From assembly GCA_963710535.1 (NCBI GenBank), contig CAVQAW010000010.1, positions 434,001 to 498,000 of the forward strand: a DNA stretch of 64,000 bases. The letters are read 5' to 3'. Source of the stretch: Pelagihabitans sp963710535 (GTDB lineage: Bacteria; Bacteroidota; Bacteroidia; Flavobacteriales; Flavobacteriaceae). This document shows positions 8,406 to 17,208 of this stretch, in pieces (the first letter of the stretch is position 1; each line of letters opens with the position of its first letter). The notes beneath the pieces are model-generated. The model made no database searches, had not been told where the DNA came from, and saw only the letters and a list, made by a program, of their open reading frames with translations. A program made the translations under genes and the position numbers.

Positions 8406-9992
8406 ATGAAACGCATTATTAAACTAACTCTCCTCAGCACGATACTTATAGGGTTTTCGTGTACGAATCTAGACGATACGTTGGAAGACACACTAACCAC
8501 GGAATTCTCCAATGACGGTATTTCTACCGGCGGTGGCGGTGGCGGCGGGGTACTTTTGGCACCCTTTGGAAGACTAAGGGCCGGATCTGCGACCAACGGG
8601 GGCTATTTTCCGCTACAGTCATTGACCAGCGATGAAATGATGGTCGGCCAAAAAGGGGGTGACTGGTTCGACGGAGGTATCTGGATCAATTTGCACCGCC
8701 ATACCTGGGATTCTTCCATTAACCGTATCAATGATACTTGGACCGATGCCTATGCCGGAATCGGAGAGTGCAACACCACCCTTGCAGGAACTTTGACCGC
8801 CAACGAAACCGCTCAGGTAAGGGCTTTGAGGGCATACTTCTACTGGAGGTTATTGGATATTTACGGAAGGGTAAAAATCATTACCACAGCCGGAGCGGAT
8901 GCGCCCCAGTCCGATAGACAAACCGTCTATAATTTTGTGGAAAGTGAATTGTTGGCCGCCTTGGGAATACCTGCGGTAACAGCAGTAATGGATCTTTCTG
9001 CCAGTCCTTTGAACACCGATATCTCCAATTACAGGATCAACCAGTATGCCGCCTTGGGCATCTTGGCAAAACTGTACTTGAATGCAGAAGTATATACCGG
9101 TACGCCCAGATATCTGGAAGCAGATTGGGCCGCCACGTATATCATCGACAATTCGCCCTATCAGCTTTGTTCCACTGGATGCAGTGTTCCCAATTTGGCC
9201 AAGAGACCCGATGTGGACACCGATCCTGAGACCCTGGAAGGCTATGCTGCGGTTTTCGCACCACAGAACGAGAACAATCCCGAAATCATCTTCGCCATAG
9301 AATATGACGAGACCAGTGGCGGAGGTATGAACTTTGCCCAGATGACACTTCACGGTCCAAGTCAGTTGACCTATGGATTGGATGCCGCCCCATGGAACGG
9401 GTTCGCCGTTCTCGAAGATTTCTATAACAGCTATGAAGATGGCGATCTTAGAAAGAAAGCCAACTTTTTGGTAGGGCCACAGACCGATTTTACCGGACTT
9501 CCATTGTTGGATTTTGCCGCGGATGATGATGATCTACAGGTTAATTACACTCCGTTCATCAATGAGTTGGAACCCAATAGCCAACGACAAGGTGGGGTGA
9601 GAATGTACAAGTTCAGCTTTAAATTGTTCCAAAGGGCGGATATGGACAATGACTATCCTATCGTACGTTTGGGTGATGTCCACCTGTTGCGTGCAGAGGC
9701 CCGTTCGCGAGCCGCTAGCGATTGGAGCTTGTCATTACCCGATGTGAATGCCTTAAGGACCAGGGCCGGCGTGGCTCCCTTGGCTTCCATCGATGCAGAT
9801 GGTTTCTACGATGAAAGAGGAAGGGAAATGTTCCAAGAATCGAGCCGTAGAACCGATATGATCCGTTTCGGTAAATTCCAGGATACTTGGCAATTTAAGA
9901 CCAACGCTGATGCTTTCAGGAATCTGTTCCCGATACCACAGGCTCAAATCGATGCCTCTGGCGGTACTTTAACACAGAACCCTGGGTACTAG
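8406..9992 (+). CDS. SusD/RagB-family nutrient-binding outer-membrane lipoprotein
   Basis: A 528-aa surface lipoprotein that lids the SusC channel and captures substrate. The start chosen is ATG 8406 (MKRIIKLTLL...), because it gives a clean lipoprotein signal ending LIGFSC; an in-frame ATG at 8382 would overlap susC and add a charged, non-signal prefix. TPR-like SusD fold features: RALRAYFYWRLLDIYG, NALRTRAGVAPL near the C-terminus, RGREMFQESSRRTDMIRFGKF, and FPIPQAQIDA, the classic SusD ending. An unusual run of eight glycines occurs shortly after the lipidated N-terminus (near residue 40), probably a flexible tether. A strong terminator follows at 10015-10046, suggesting that susCD is expressed at a higher level than the downstream genes. 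Confidence 0.95.
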   Translation: MKRIIKLTLLSTILIGFSCTNLDDTLEDTLTTEFSNDGISTGGGGGGGVLLAPFGRLRAGSATNGGYFPLQSLTSDEMMVGQKGGDWFDGGIWINLHRHTWDSSINRINDTWTDAYAGIGECNTTLAGTLTANETAQVRALRAYFYWRLLDIYGRVKIITTAGADAPQSDRQTVYNFVESELLAALGIPAVTAVMDLSASPLNTDISNYRINQYAALGILAKLYLNAEVYTGTPRYLEADWAATYIIDNSPYQLCSTGCSVPNLAKRPDVDTDPETLEGYAAVFAPQNENNPEIIFAIEYDETSGGGMNFAQMTLHGPSQLTYGLDAAPWNGFAVLEDFYNSYEDGDLRKKANFLVGPQTDFTGLPLLDFAADDDDLQVNYTPFINELEPNSQRQGGVRMYKFSFKLFQRADMDNDYPIVRLGDVHLLRAEARSRAASDWSLSLPDVNALRTRAGVAPLASIDADGFYDERGREMFQESSRRTDMIRFGKFQDTWQFKTNADAFRNLFPIPQAQIDASGGTLTQNPGY

Positions 9993-10014
9993 TACTAAAG
10001 ATTTATTATTTTCG

Positions 10015-10046
10015 AGGGTTGTTCTTTTAGAGCAACCCTTTTTTTT
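10015..10046 (+). terminator. intrinsic terminator / attenuator after susD
   Basis: Arms AGGGTTGTTC (10015-10024) and GAGCAACCCT (10030-10039) pair with one G-U wobble around a 5-nt loop and are followed by eight T. The next gene begins only 16 nt later with no evident promoter between, so the element probably lets part of the transcription through and sets a susCD-high / VCBS-low ratio. Confidence 0.85.
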
Positions 10047-10061
10047 GATTGAATATTCCCA

Positions 10062-13000
10062 ATGAAACAATTTGTCGCTTTAACCTTGCTAATATTTGTT
10101 TCCTGTAGTACCGAACAGCCCAAAGCATCCCTTCCACTTTTTGTCCTTAAGGATGCCACATGCGGTATCTTTTTCGAAAATTCACTCTCCTATGACGAAG
10201 GCTTCAATCCCTATCTCTACCGCAATTTTTATAATGGTGGCGGGGTCGCCATTGGGGACATCAACAATGACGGTTTGGAAGATGTCTACTTTACCGGGAA
10301 TATGGTAGATAACAAACTATTCCTCAATAAAGGCAACTGGCAATTCGAAGACATCACCGCTAGCGCCAAGGTGGCCTGCCCCGAGGTATGGTCTACCGGT
10401 GCCACCTTCGCCGATGTGAACGGTGATGGCTGGCTCGATCTTTACGTTTGCAAGGCCGGCAAACCGGAAGGGAAGAACAGGCATAACGAGCTTTTCATCA
10501 ACAACGGAGACCTTACCTTTACCGAATCGTCCAAGGCCTATGGCCTTGATGTGGAAGGCTTATCGGTGCAGGCCGCCTTTTTTGATTATGACAAGGATGG
10601 CGATCTGGATGTATACATCCTGAACAACTCACTCAAATCGATCATCGGTTTTGAACTGATCAAAGACCAAAGGACCCTTCCCGATATCAGTGGCAATGGC
10701 AACAAGTTCTTCAGGAACGATGGAGGAAAATATACCGACATCACCCAAGAAGCAGGTATCTATAGCAGCAAAATAGGATTCGGACTGGGCATCACCTTAG
10801 GGGATTTCAATCATGACAACTGGACGGATATATACATCTCGAATGACTTTTTCGAGAAAGATTACCTCTACCTGAATGATGCCAATGGCCAATTTACCGA
10901 AGCGATGGAATCTTATTTTGGATCGATTTCCATGGGGTCGATGGGGGCCGATCTGGCCGACCTCGACAACGACCAGCTCACCGACTTGATGGTTACCGAG
11001 ATGTTACCTGCAACCCCAGATCGGCAAAAAACAAAAACCGTATTTGAATCTTGGGACAAACACCAATTGGCAAAACAACAAGGATATTTCGATCAGTTTT
11101 CAAGAAATACCCTTCAACGGAATCTTGGGGAAGCCGGATTTTTGGAATTGGGCAGACAGGCCCAAGTGTCGGCCACGGAATGGAGCTGGGGCGCACTCTT
11201 GTTCGATATGGACAATGATGGCCTAAGGGACATCTTTATCAGCAATGGCATTTATAAAGACCTTTTAGACAGGGATTATCTCGCCTATGAAGCGAATGAG
11301 GAAACCGTGAAAAATAGGATCAACAACAAGGAACAGAACGTCATCACCACATTGATCGATGCCATGCCCTCCCAAGCCGTTCCCAATGCCGCCTTTCATA
11401 ATTTAGGCGACTTCAAATTCGAAAATGCCACGGAAAAATGGGGCTTGTCATTTCCGAGCTTCAGTAACGGCAGCGCCTATGGAGATCTCGATAACGATGG
11501 GGACCTAGACCTTGTGGTGAACAACGTAAATATGCCTTCCTTTGTTTACGAAAATACGAGCGACACCCTAAATCATAGAAGTATAGTACTGAAGCTAAAA
11601 CAGGGCGATGGCAATAGAGATGCCATCGGTGCCAAGGCTTTGATATCCTTCTTGGGCGATCGAAACGGTTACGGTGAAAACTATGTGTCAAGAGGCTTCC
11701 AAAGCAGTGTTCCTTCAGGTATCCATTTTGGGGTGGGATCTGCAAAAACAATCGATACGATAAAGGTTCAATGGCCCGATGGGGCAAACACACTCCTAAC
11801 AGGCCTGGCCACCAACAGAACCTATACTATAGAACATCCAGGGATTGATGACACACAAAAATCGGCCCGGGGCATCGAAAAAACAAAAATGTACGGAATC
11901 ACCAGGGAAATCGAGCCTATTTTCGAATTTGAACACCGGGAGGACAGCTATATCGATTTTAATAACGAACGCCTCCTGCCCCAAATGTACAGCAATGAGG
12001 GGCCCGCTTTCGCCACGGCCGATATCAATCGCGACGACATCCCGGATTTCTTCGTAGGGGGCGCCAAAAAACAAGCTGGCAGCCTCTTTCTTTCAACCCG
12101 GACCGGCTTCCAGAAAATTTCCGCCCCATTTGAGGAGGCCTCGGAATCGGAAGATGTTGATGCCCTGTTTTTTGATGGCGACAACGATGGGGACCTCGAC
12201 CTTTATGTTTGCCACGGGAGCAAGGCCTATTCCCCCTATTCCATTGCGCTGACAGATGCCTATTATCGGAATGATTCCGGCGTATTCCAAAAAGTGGAAG
12301 ATGCCCTAGCCTTTCCGACCCCTATCAGTTCGTCAGTGGTGAGTATGGCCGATTTCGATCAAGATGGAGATCAAGACCTTTTCGTGGGAGAACGGTATAA
12401 AACCAATCTCTACGGTTTGCCGGGCTCTGGCTTTCTGATGGTCAACGACGGTACGGGTCGCTTTAAGGCGGCAGAAATACCATCACTCAACAATATTGGG
12501 ATGATCACCGATGCAAGCTGGGCCGATATCAACAACGATGGGAAGCAAGATCTCATTATCGTTGGGGAATGGATGGGTGTGAAGTTATTGCTCAACCAAA
12601 ACGGGACATTCGCAGACAAAAGCCAGGCTTTTGGCCTAGAAGGCACAGATGGCCTATGGACTTCCTTAGCCGTTTCCGACGTAGACTCGGATGGCGATAT
12701 CGATATCGTCGCTGGCAATATCGGGCGCAACAATTTTTATGAACCCCATATGAAAATGTTTGTCGGTGATTTTGATGGCAATGGTTTTCAGGAACAAATA
12801 ATCTGCAAGGAAGTGGATGGAAAATACTATCCCATCGTTGATAAGGATGAGTTAATTTCGCAAATCCCAAATTTGAAAAAAACCCTGTTGTTCTATAGAG
12901 ATTACGCCAAGGCCGATATGCAGTCCATATTTCCCGAAATCGATCTGGATCGGACAATGACCGTGAATTTGGAAACTACCGAAAGCACCATTTTTATGAA

Positions 13001-13343
13001 CGAAAAAGGGAAGTTCAACGCATATGCCCTGCCCAACGAAATCCAGTACGCCCCTGTTTACGCGATCAACGCCACGGACATTGACGGGGATGGCAAAACG
13101 GACCTCTTTTTTGGAGGCAACCAATATTTGGTCAAGCCCCAATTCGGGCGTTACGATGCTTCCATGGGCTGGGCGATCATGGGCTCTTTCGCCCCGAAAA
13201 AAGACCATGTGAAAGTTGTGCCGCTGCATATCAAAGGACAGATCCGTGACCTGACATGGATTGAATACAATGGCAAAAAAATTTTAATAGCAACCATCAA
13301 CAATGAAAAAACGAGTTTCCATGAATTTAAAGTACCTTTTTAG
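10062..13343 (+). CDS. FG-GAP/VCBS repeat + ASPIC-UnbV lipoprotein, paralogue 1
   Basis: A 1093-aa protein with a lipoprotein signal (LLIFVSC, Cys15). Two beta-propeller-like regions built from FG-GAP/VCBS repeats carry many calcium-type DxDxDG loops, for example DINNDGLEDVYF (66-77), DVNGDGWLDLYV (118-129) and DYDKDGDLDVYI (175-186). Between them, about 505-590, is an ASPIC/UnbV-like segment (RGFQSSVPSGIHFGVG, VQWPDGA). No catalytic domain was recognised. The protein is probably displayed on the outer membrane. It is the first of three paralogues encoded behind susCD and before xylBA, so a role in binding or handling the imported glycan is plausible, though unproven. A 41-nt overlap with the next gene indicates cotranslation. 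Confidence 0.9.
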   Translation: MKQFVALTLLIFVSCSTEQPKASLPLFVLKDATCGIFFENSLSYDEGFNPYLYRNFYNGGGVAIGDINNDGLEDVYFTGNMVDNKLFLNKGNWQFEDITASAKVACPEVWSTGATFADVNGDGWLDLYVCKAGKPEGKNRHNELFINNGDLTFTESSKAYGLDVEGLSVQAAFFDYDKDGDLDVYILNNSLKSIIGFELIKDQRTLPDISGNGNKFFRNDGGKYTDITQEAGIYSSKIGFGLGITLGDFNHDNWTDIYISNDFFEKDYLYLNDANGQFTEAMESYFGSISMGSMGADLADLDNDQLTDLMVTEMLPATPDRQKTKTVFESWDKHQLAKQQGYFDQFSRNTLQRNLGEAGFLELGRQAQVSATEWSWGALLFDMDNDGLRDIFISNGIYKDLLDRDYLAYEANEETVKNRINNKEQNVITTLIDAMPSQAVPNAAFHNLGDFKFENATEKWGLSFPSFSNGSAYGDLDNDGDLDLVVNNVNMPSFVYENTSDTLNHRSIVLKLKQGDGNRDAIGAKALISFLGDRNGYGENYVSRGFQSSVPSGIHFGVGSAKTIDTIKVQWPDGANTLLTGLATNRTYTIEHPGIDDTQKSARGIEKTKMYGITREIEPIFEFEHREDSYIDFNNERLLPQMYSNEGPAFATADINRDDIPDFFVGGAKKQAGSLFLSTRTGFQKISAPFEEASESEDVDALFFDGDNDGDLDLYVCHGSKAYSPYSIALTDAYYRNDSGVFQKVEDALAFPTPISSSVVSMADFDQDGDQDLFVGERYKTNLYGLPGSGFLMVNDGTGRFKAAEIPSLNNIGMITDASWADINNDGKQDLIIVGEWMGVKLLLNQNGTFADKSQAFGLEGTDGLWTSLAVSDVDSDGDIDIVAGNIGRNNFYEPHMKMFVGDFDGNGFQEQIICKEVDGKYYPIVDKDELISQIPNLKKTLLFYRDYAKADMQSIFPEIDLDRTMTVNLETTESTIFMNEKGKFNAYALPNEIQYAPVYAINATDIDGDGKTDLFFGGNQYLVKPQFGRYDASMGWAIMGSFAPKKDHVKVVPLHIKGQIRDLTWIEYNGKKILIATINNEKTSFHEFKVPF

Positions 13344-13908
13344 GCTTTTTTTGCTTAGCCTGATGATCGTGGTGATAGGTTGTTCCCGATCTAAATACGA
13401 CCAGCTTGTAAAAGCCGAAATGGCCAAGGGCATCGTCAATGATTCCTTGATGCTGGGAATGAAATTGGGGCAGACCCAAAAAGAATTCTTTGATAAATGC
13501 TGGAAATTGAACCGGGATAAAATTGTCACCAACGGACCCGATGGCTATGTTATGTTTGAACTGCCCGTAAAAAAGGAAAACGGCAAGGGCGATGCCATTA
13601 CCATGCTTTTCTATGGCATTTTTAATGACGATAAAACAATGACCGGAATGAATTTTCAATTTTACTACGAGTCATGGTCGTTATGGAACAAATCCCTCCA
13701 ATCGGATCGATTGATGCCGGAAGTAAAATCGAGATTCATGAATTGGTATCCAGGGAACGACTTCATCAAGGTCGAACTCAAAAATGGTAAGGGCGATATC
13801 TTTGTCAAGGTCGATGGTATCAGAAGGATCACGATCAAACCATTGGATGACAACCGTGTTGTCAAGGCCCAAATTGATGACTTGCGTTATATACTTAGCA
13901 AACAATAG
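13303..13908 (+). CDS. small lipoprotein of unknown function between VCBS genes
   Basis: A 201-aa protein I do not recognise. The start at 13303 overlaps the 3' end of the preceding gene by 41 nt; an internal Met at 13321 is an alternative. The signal peptide has a KKR-type n-region and a lipobox (VVIGC), so it is exported and lipidated. The mature part is mixed alpha/beta and soluble looking (MLGMKLGQTQKEFFDKCWKL, then YVMFELPV, and FYGIFND), with no membrane segment after the signal. Only one base separates its stop from the next VCBS gene. The tight packing within a VCBS-lipoprotein-VCBS unit suggests that it works with these surface proteins, for example as an accessory or assembly factor. 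Confidence 0.82.
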   Translation: MKKRVSMNLKYLFRLFLLSLMIVVIGCSRSKYDQLVKAEMAKGIVNDSLMLGMKLGQTQKEFFDKCWKLNRDKIVTNGPDGYVMFELPVKKENGKGDAITMLFYGIFNDDKTMTGMNFQFYYESWSLWNKSLQSDRLMPEVKSRFMNWYPGNDFIKVELKNGKGDIFVKVDGIRRITIKPLDDNRVVKAQIDDLRYILSKQ

Positions 13909-13909
13909 G

Positions 13910-16306
13910 ATGAAGCGATTTTATGGAATATCGGGAAGAATAGCCGTTTTACTGCTGCTGATCGGCATGTCTTGTTGCACCCAAAAGCCAAAGCCCACTG
14001 TAGTACAAAAGGTGTTTGAATCACTTGATAGCACGCAAACCGGTATCAATTTTTCGAACAACCTCTCCTACAACAATGAGTTCAATGTTTATAAATACCG
14101 AAATTATTACAATGGGGGAGGCGTTGCCATAGGCGACATCAACAATGATGGGTTGCCCGACATCTACTTCACATCCAATCTTGAAAAAAATCGGCTCTAT
14201 CTGAACCTGGGAGATTTCAAATTTCAGGACATCACGGAGAAGGCCCAAGTCGGTGGCTCAAGACCGTGGTCGACAGGCGTATCCATGGTTGATATCAATA
14301 GCGACGGTTTTATCGATATTTATGTTTGTAATTCGGGCGATCTTAATGGGGAAAACAAACAAAACGAACTTTTCATCAACAATGGCGATCAAACCTTCAA
14401 GGAGATGGCCTCAGACTACAACCTCGATGACAAGGGCTTCTCTACACATGCCTCTTTCTTCGATTATGATAAGGACGGCGATCTTGACGTTTATATCCTG
14501 AACAACTCCTATCAGGCGATCGGCAGTTTTGATATCAGGCGGAACGAACGCGGGAAAAGGGATGTGCTGGGCGGGGACAAACTCATGGAGAATGTTGACG
14601 GAAAATTTATAGACGTCAGCGAAAAGGCAGGAATTTATGGCAGTGTCGTGGGATTTGGATTGGGCGTGACCGTAGGGGATGTCAATAACGATGGTTGGGA
14701 AGACATCTATGTTTCCAATGATTTCTTCGAACGCGATTATCTCTACATCAACAACCGGAACGGTACGTTCTCGGAACAGCTCGAAGATCAAATGACCGCC
14801 ATTAGTGCCGCTTCCATGGGGGCCGACATGGCAGATATCAATAACGACGGATATAACGATATTTTTGTGACCGATATGCTCCCGTCCGATTATCAAAGGT
14901 TAAAAACGGTGACCACCTTCGAGGACTGGAACAAATACCAACTGAAACTGAACAGCGGTTATTACCATCAATTTACGCGCAACACCTTTCAACTGAACAA
15001 TACCGACAATTCGTTCAGCGAAATCGGGCGGTTGAGCGGTGTGGAAGCTTCCGATTGGAGCTGGGGCGCCTTGATATTCGATATGGACAATGACGGCTTT
15101 AAAGATCTTTTTATCGCCAACGGCATTTATCGCGATCTTACCGATCAGGATTATCTACAGTTCATTTCCAATGAAGAGATCATGAAATCGATCGTTACCA
15201 ACAATACGGTCGATTATGCCAAACTGATCGAAATCATTCCTTCGAACAAAATCAAAAACCAGGCTTTCAAGAATTTGGGAGTACTTGATTTTGAACCTTA
15301 TGAGGCTTCCGGACTGGAGATGGAAAGCTTTTCGAATGGCGCGGCGTACGGTGATTTGGATAACGATGGCGACTTGGATCTTGTGGTGAACAATCTCGAT
15401 ATGCCCGCTTTTGTGTATCGGAATACTACCATCGATAGTGGCCTCGGACACTACCTGAAACTGATCTTGAAAGGAGACCCAAAGAACAGCAACGCCATAG
15501 GTTCTAAAATCGAGATAGGGCCCCATTATATGTCATTGGAAAACCAGCCGGTCAGGGGTTTTCAGTCGAGCATGGACGTGCGTCCCAATTTCGGATTCCA
15601 AGAAGATACCCCTATTTCATTGAAGGTAACTTGGCCTTCCGGGAAGGTCACGGAATTAAAGGATGTTAAGGTTGACCAGACCCTGACCTTGGCAGAAAAG
15701 GATGCAACATTCATAAAAAAAGACAGTATCCCCCCTAAAAAAACATTGTTCCATAGGGCGGATATAGCCATTGCCTATGCACATCAGGAAAACCGCTTTG
15801 TTGATTTTGACCGAGACCGACTGCTCAATCAAATGTGCAGTACCGAAGGCCCCAGGATGAGTATGGGCGATGTCGACCAAGATGGCCATGCGGATCTTTT
15901 TATAGGCGGCCCAAAAGGGATCGCGCCCGTTCTGTTGATGGGTAATGGAACCGGCTATAGGCAAAAAGAAACAAAGAGCTTTGATAACAACAGCGATTCG
16001 GAAGATGCCGCCAGCCTTTTCTTTGATGCCGACAACGACGGCGACCTCGACCTCTATGTTTGCAGTGGGGGCGTGGAATTCTCACAATATGCCGGCAGTT
16101 TCTATGACAGGCTTTATTTTAATGATGGCAAGGGGAACTTTAGCCTATCAGATCAAAAACTTCCTGAACAGACAACGGTGCACAGCACCGCCAGCGTTGC
16201 GGCTTCCGATATTGATGGAGACGGCGACCTCGACCTCTTCGTGGGCGAAAGGATCGTACCCCTCAAATATGGGGTGCCCTGTTCGGGTTTCCTACTTGAA
16301 AAATGA
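13910..16306 (+). CDS. FG-GAP/VCBS + ASPIC-UnbV lipoprotein, paralogue 2, N-terminal fragment (frameshifted gene)
   Basis: The first 798 codons of a protein parallel to its two neighbours. ATG 13910 is chosen because it gives a signal with lipobox IGMSC; in-frame codons upstream to 13784 lie inside the previous gene and do not encode a signal. DxDxDG repeats (DINNDGLPDIYF, DINSDGFIDIYV, DYDKDGDLDVYI) and the ASPIC/UnbV segment (RGFQSSMDVRPNFGF, VTWPSGK) are present. Translation stops at TGA 16304-16306 right after VPCSGFLLEK, exactly where paralogue 1 continues with VPGSGFLMVNDGTGRF-like sequence (LPGSGFLMVNDGTGRF). The missing rest is encoded in two other frames just downstream. If the frame were restored, the protein would have about 1097 residues, matching the 1093 of its paralogues. 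Confidence 0.85.
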   Translation: MKRFYGISGRIAVLLLLIGMSCCTQKPKPTVVQKVFESLDSTQTGINFSNNLSYNNEFNVYKYRNYYNGGGVAIGDINNDGLPDIYFTSNLEKNRLYLNLGDFKFQDITEKAQVGGSRPWSTGVSMVDINSDGFIDIYVCNSGDLNGENKQNELFINNGDQTFKEMASDYNLDDKGFSTHASFFDYDKDGDLDVYILNNSYQAIGSFDIRRNERGKRDVLGGDKLMENVDGKFIDVSEKAGIYGSVVGFGLGVTVGDVNNDGWEDIYVSNDFFERDYLYINNRNGTFSEQLEDQMTAISAASMGADMADINNDGYNDIFVTDMLPSDYQRLKTVTTFEDWNKYQLKLNSGYYHQFTRNTFQLNNTDNSFSEIGRLSGVEASDWSWGALIFDMDNDGFKDLFIANGIYRDLTDQDYLQFISNEEIMKSIVTNNTVDYAKLIEIIPSNKIKNQAFKNLGVLDFEPYEASGLEMESFSNGAAYGDLDNDGDLDLVVNNLDMPAFVYRNTTIDSGLGHYLKLILKGDPKNSNAIGSKIEIGPHYMSLENQPVRGFQSSMDVRPNFGFQEDTPISLKVTWPSGKVTELKDVKVDQTLTLAEKDATFIKKDSIPPKKTLFHRADIAIAYAHQENRFVDFDRDRLLNQMCSTEGPRMSMGDVDQDGHADLFIGGPKGIAPVLLMGNGTGYRQKETKSFDNNSDSEDAASLFFDADNDGDLDLYVCSGGVEFSQYAGSFYDRLYFNDGKGNFSLSDQKLPEQTTVHSTASVAASDIDGDGDLDLFVGERIVPLKYGVPCSGFLLEK

Positions 16307-16349
16307 TGGCAAGGGGAATTTCACGGACGTCTACGCAGCAGATTGCACC
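16299..16349 (+). other. double +1 frameshift site splitting VCBS paralogue 2
   Basis: Homologous coding passes from frame A (ends ...SGFLLEK) to frame B (KNDGKGNFTDV, 16302-16331) and then to frame C (TQQIAPDLKDIGMVTDALF, from 16333). Each step equals one extra base: one in the run of five A at 16299-16303 and one near T16332. The conserved NDGKGNFTDV repeat motif in frame B shows that the ancestral frame was continuous. The TGA of the first part overlaps an ATG (ATGA at 16303-16306). Confidence 0.8.
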
Positions 16350-17205
16350 TGACTTAAAAGATATTGGCATGGTTACCGATGCCCTTTTCCAAGATTTGGA
16401 TCAAGATGGCGATGAAGACCTGATCGTGGTGGGCGAGTTTATGGGCGTTGAAATGTTATTGAACGAAAATGGCAGGTTCGCCCGTAAAAAAGACAATAAA
16501 CTCGCCAATCTCAAAGGCTGGTGGAACACCATCCAAAAAGGTGATTTGGACAATGATGGCGACATCGATTATATTTTGGGAAATCACGGACTCAACAGCA
16601 GGTTCAAGGCCAGCAAGGAAAAACCGATCACGCTATACTCCAAAGATTTTGACAGCAACGGCTTTACCGATCCCATTCTTGCCTTTCGTGCCGATGATGG
16701 CAAGGATTACCCTTTTGCGCTCCGGCACAATCTAACCGAACAGATGAAAGGCTTGACCAAGCGATTTCCAGACTATCATTCCTTCAAGGAAGCTGGCATT
16801 CCCGACATTTTTACCGCGGAAGAATTGGCAGGAAGTCAAAAATTGGAAGTAAATACCCTGGCATCCGTTATTTTGATCAATGATGGGGCCGGAGGTTTTG
16901 CGGTGAAGCCCTTGCCCCTTGAGGTCCAGTTTTCGACTATTTATGCGATTGCTGTAAGTGATTTTGATGATGATGGCGATCTAGACCTCGTCTTGGGGGG
17001 CAACCAATACAGTGTTAAGCCAGAGGTCGGGCGGTATGATGCGAGTTATGGCGTGTACCTCGAGAACCAAGGCAACATGGAATTCAAAGAATTCCCCGAT
17101 GGGGACGGATTTAAAATCAAAGGAGAGGTCCGTGATATTGTCTTGGACCATCACCGTCTCATAGTGGCCAGAAACAATGATTCCTTGGTCATATTCAATT
17201 ATTAA
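16303..17205 (+). CDS. FG-GAP/VCBS lipoprotein, paralogue 2, C-terminal fragment
   Basis: 300 codons starting at an ATG that overlaps the stop of the upstream fragment. The first dozen residues are out of the ancestral frame and unlike the family; homology resumes at TQQIAPDLKDIGMVTDALF. It then carries the second-propeller repeats (DLDQDGDEDLIVVGEFMGV, DLDNDGDIDYILGNHG, DFDDDGDLDLVLGGNQYSV) and the family ending GEVRDIVL. It lacks its own signal peptide, so if translated separately it would stay in the cytoplasm and probably be non-functional. Translational coupling through the ATGA overlap is possible, but the biology only makes sense if the frames are joined. Three nt separate it from paralogue 3. 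Confidence 0.8.
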   Translation: MMARGISRTSTQQIAPDLKDIGMVTDALFQDLDQDGDEDLIVVGEFMGVEMLLNENGRFARKKDNKLANLKGWWNTIQKGDLDNDGDIDYILGNHGLNSRFKASKEKPITLYSKDFDSNGFTDPILAFRADDGKDYPFALRHNLTEQMKGLTKRFPDYHSFKEAGIPDIFTAEELAGSQKLEVNTLASVILINDGAGGFAVKPLPLEVQFSTIYAIAVSDFDDDGDLDLVLGGNQYSVKPEVGRYDASYGVYLENQGNMEFKEFPDGDGFKIKGEVRDIVLDHHRLIVARNNDSLVIFNY

Positions 17206-17208
17206 AAG

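Noticed and set aside
8520..8600. PFGRLRAG / antisense LSLPKG-like sequence in SusD resembling a known short interspersed repeat
   Set aside because: The surrounding residues fit a normal SusD N-terminal helix, and no second copy was found in the window.
13784..13909. Longer start (42 extra codons) for VCBS-2
   Set aside because: The extra segment lies inside the upstream gene and destroys the lipoprotein signal at the N-terminus.
16290..16310. Programmed -1 or +1 ribosomal frameshift at AAAAATGA in VCBS-2
   Set aside because: A single shift cannot restore homology, since the conserved middle segment is in a third frame; two separate shifts would be needed.
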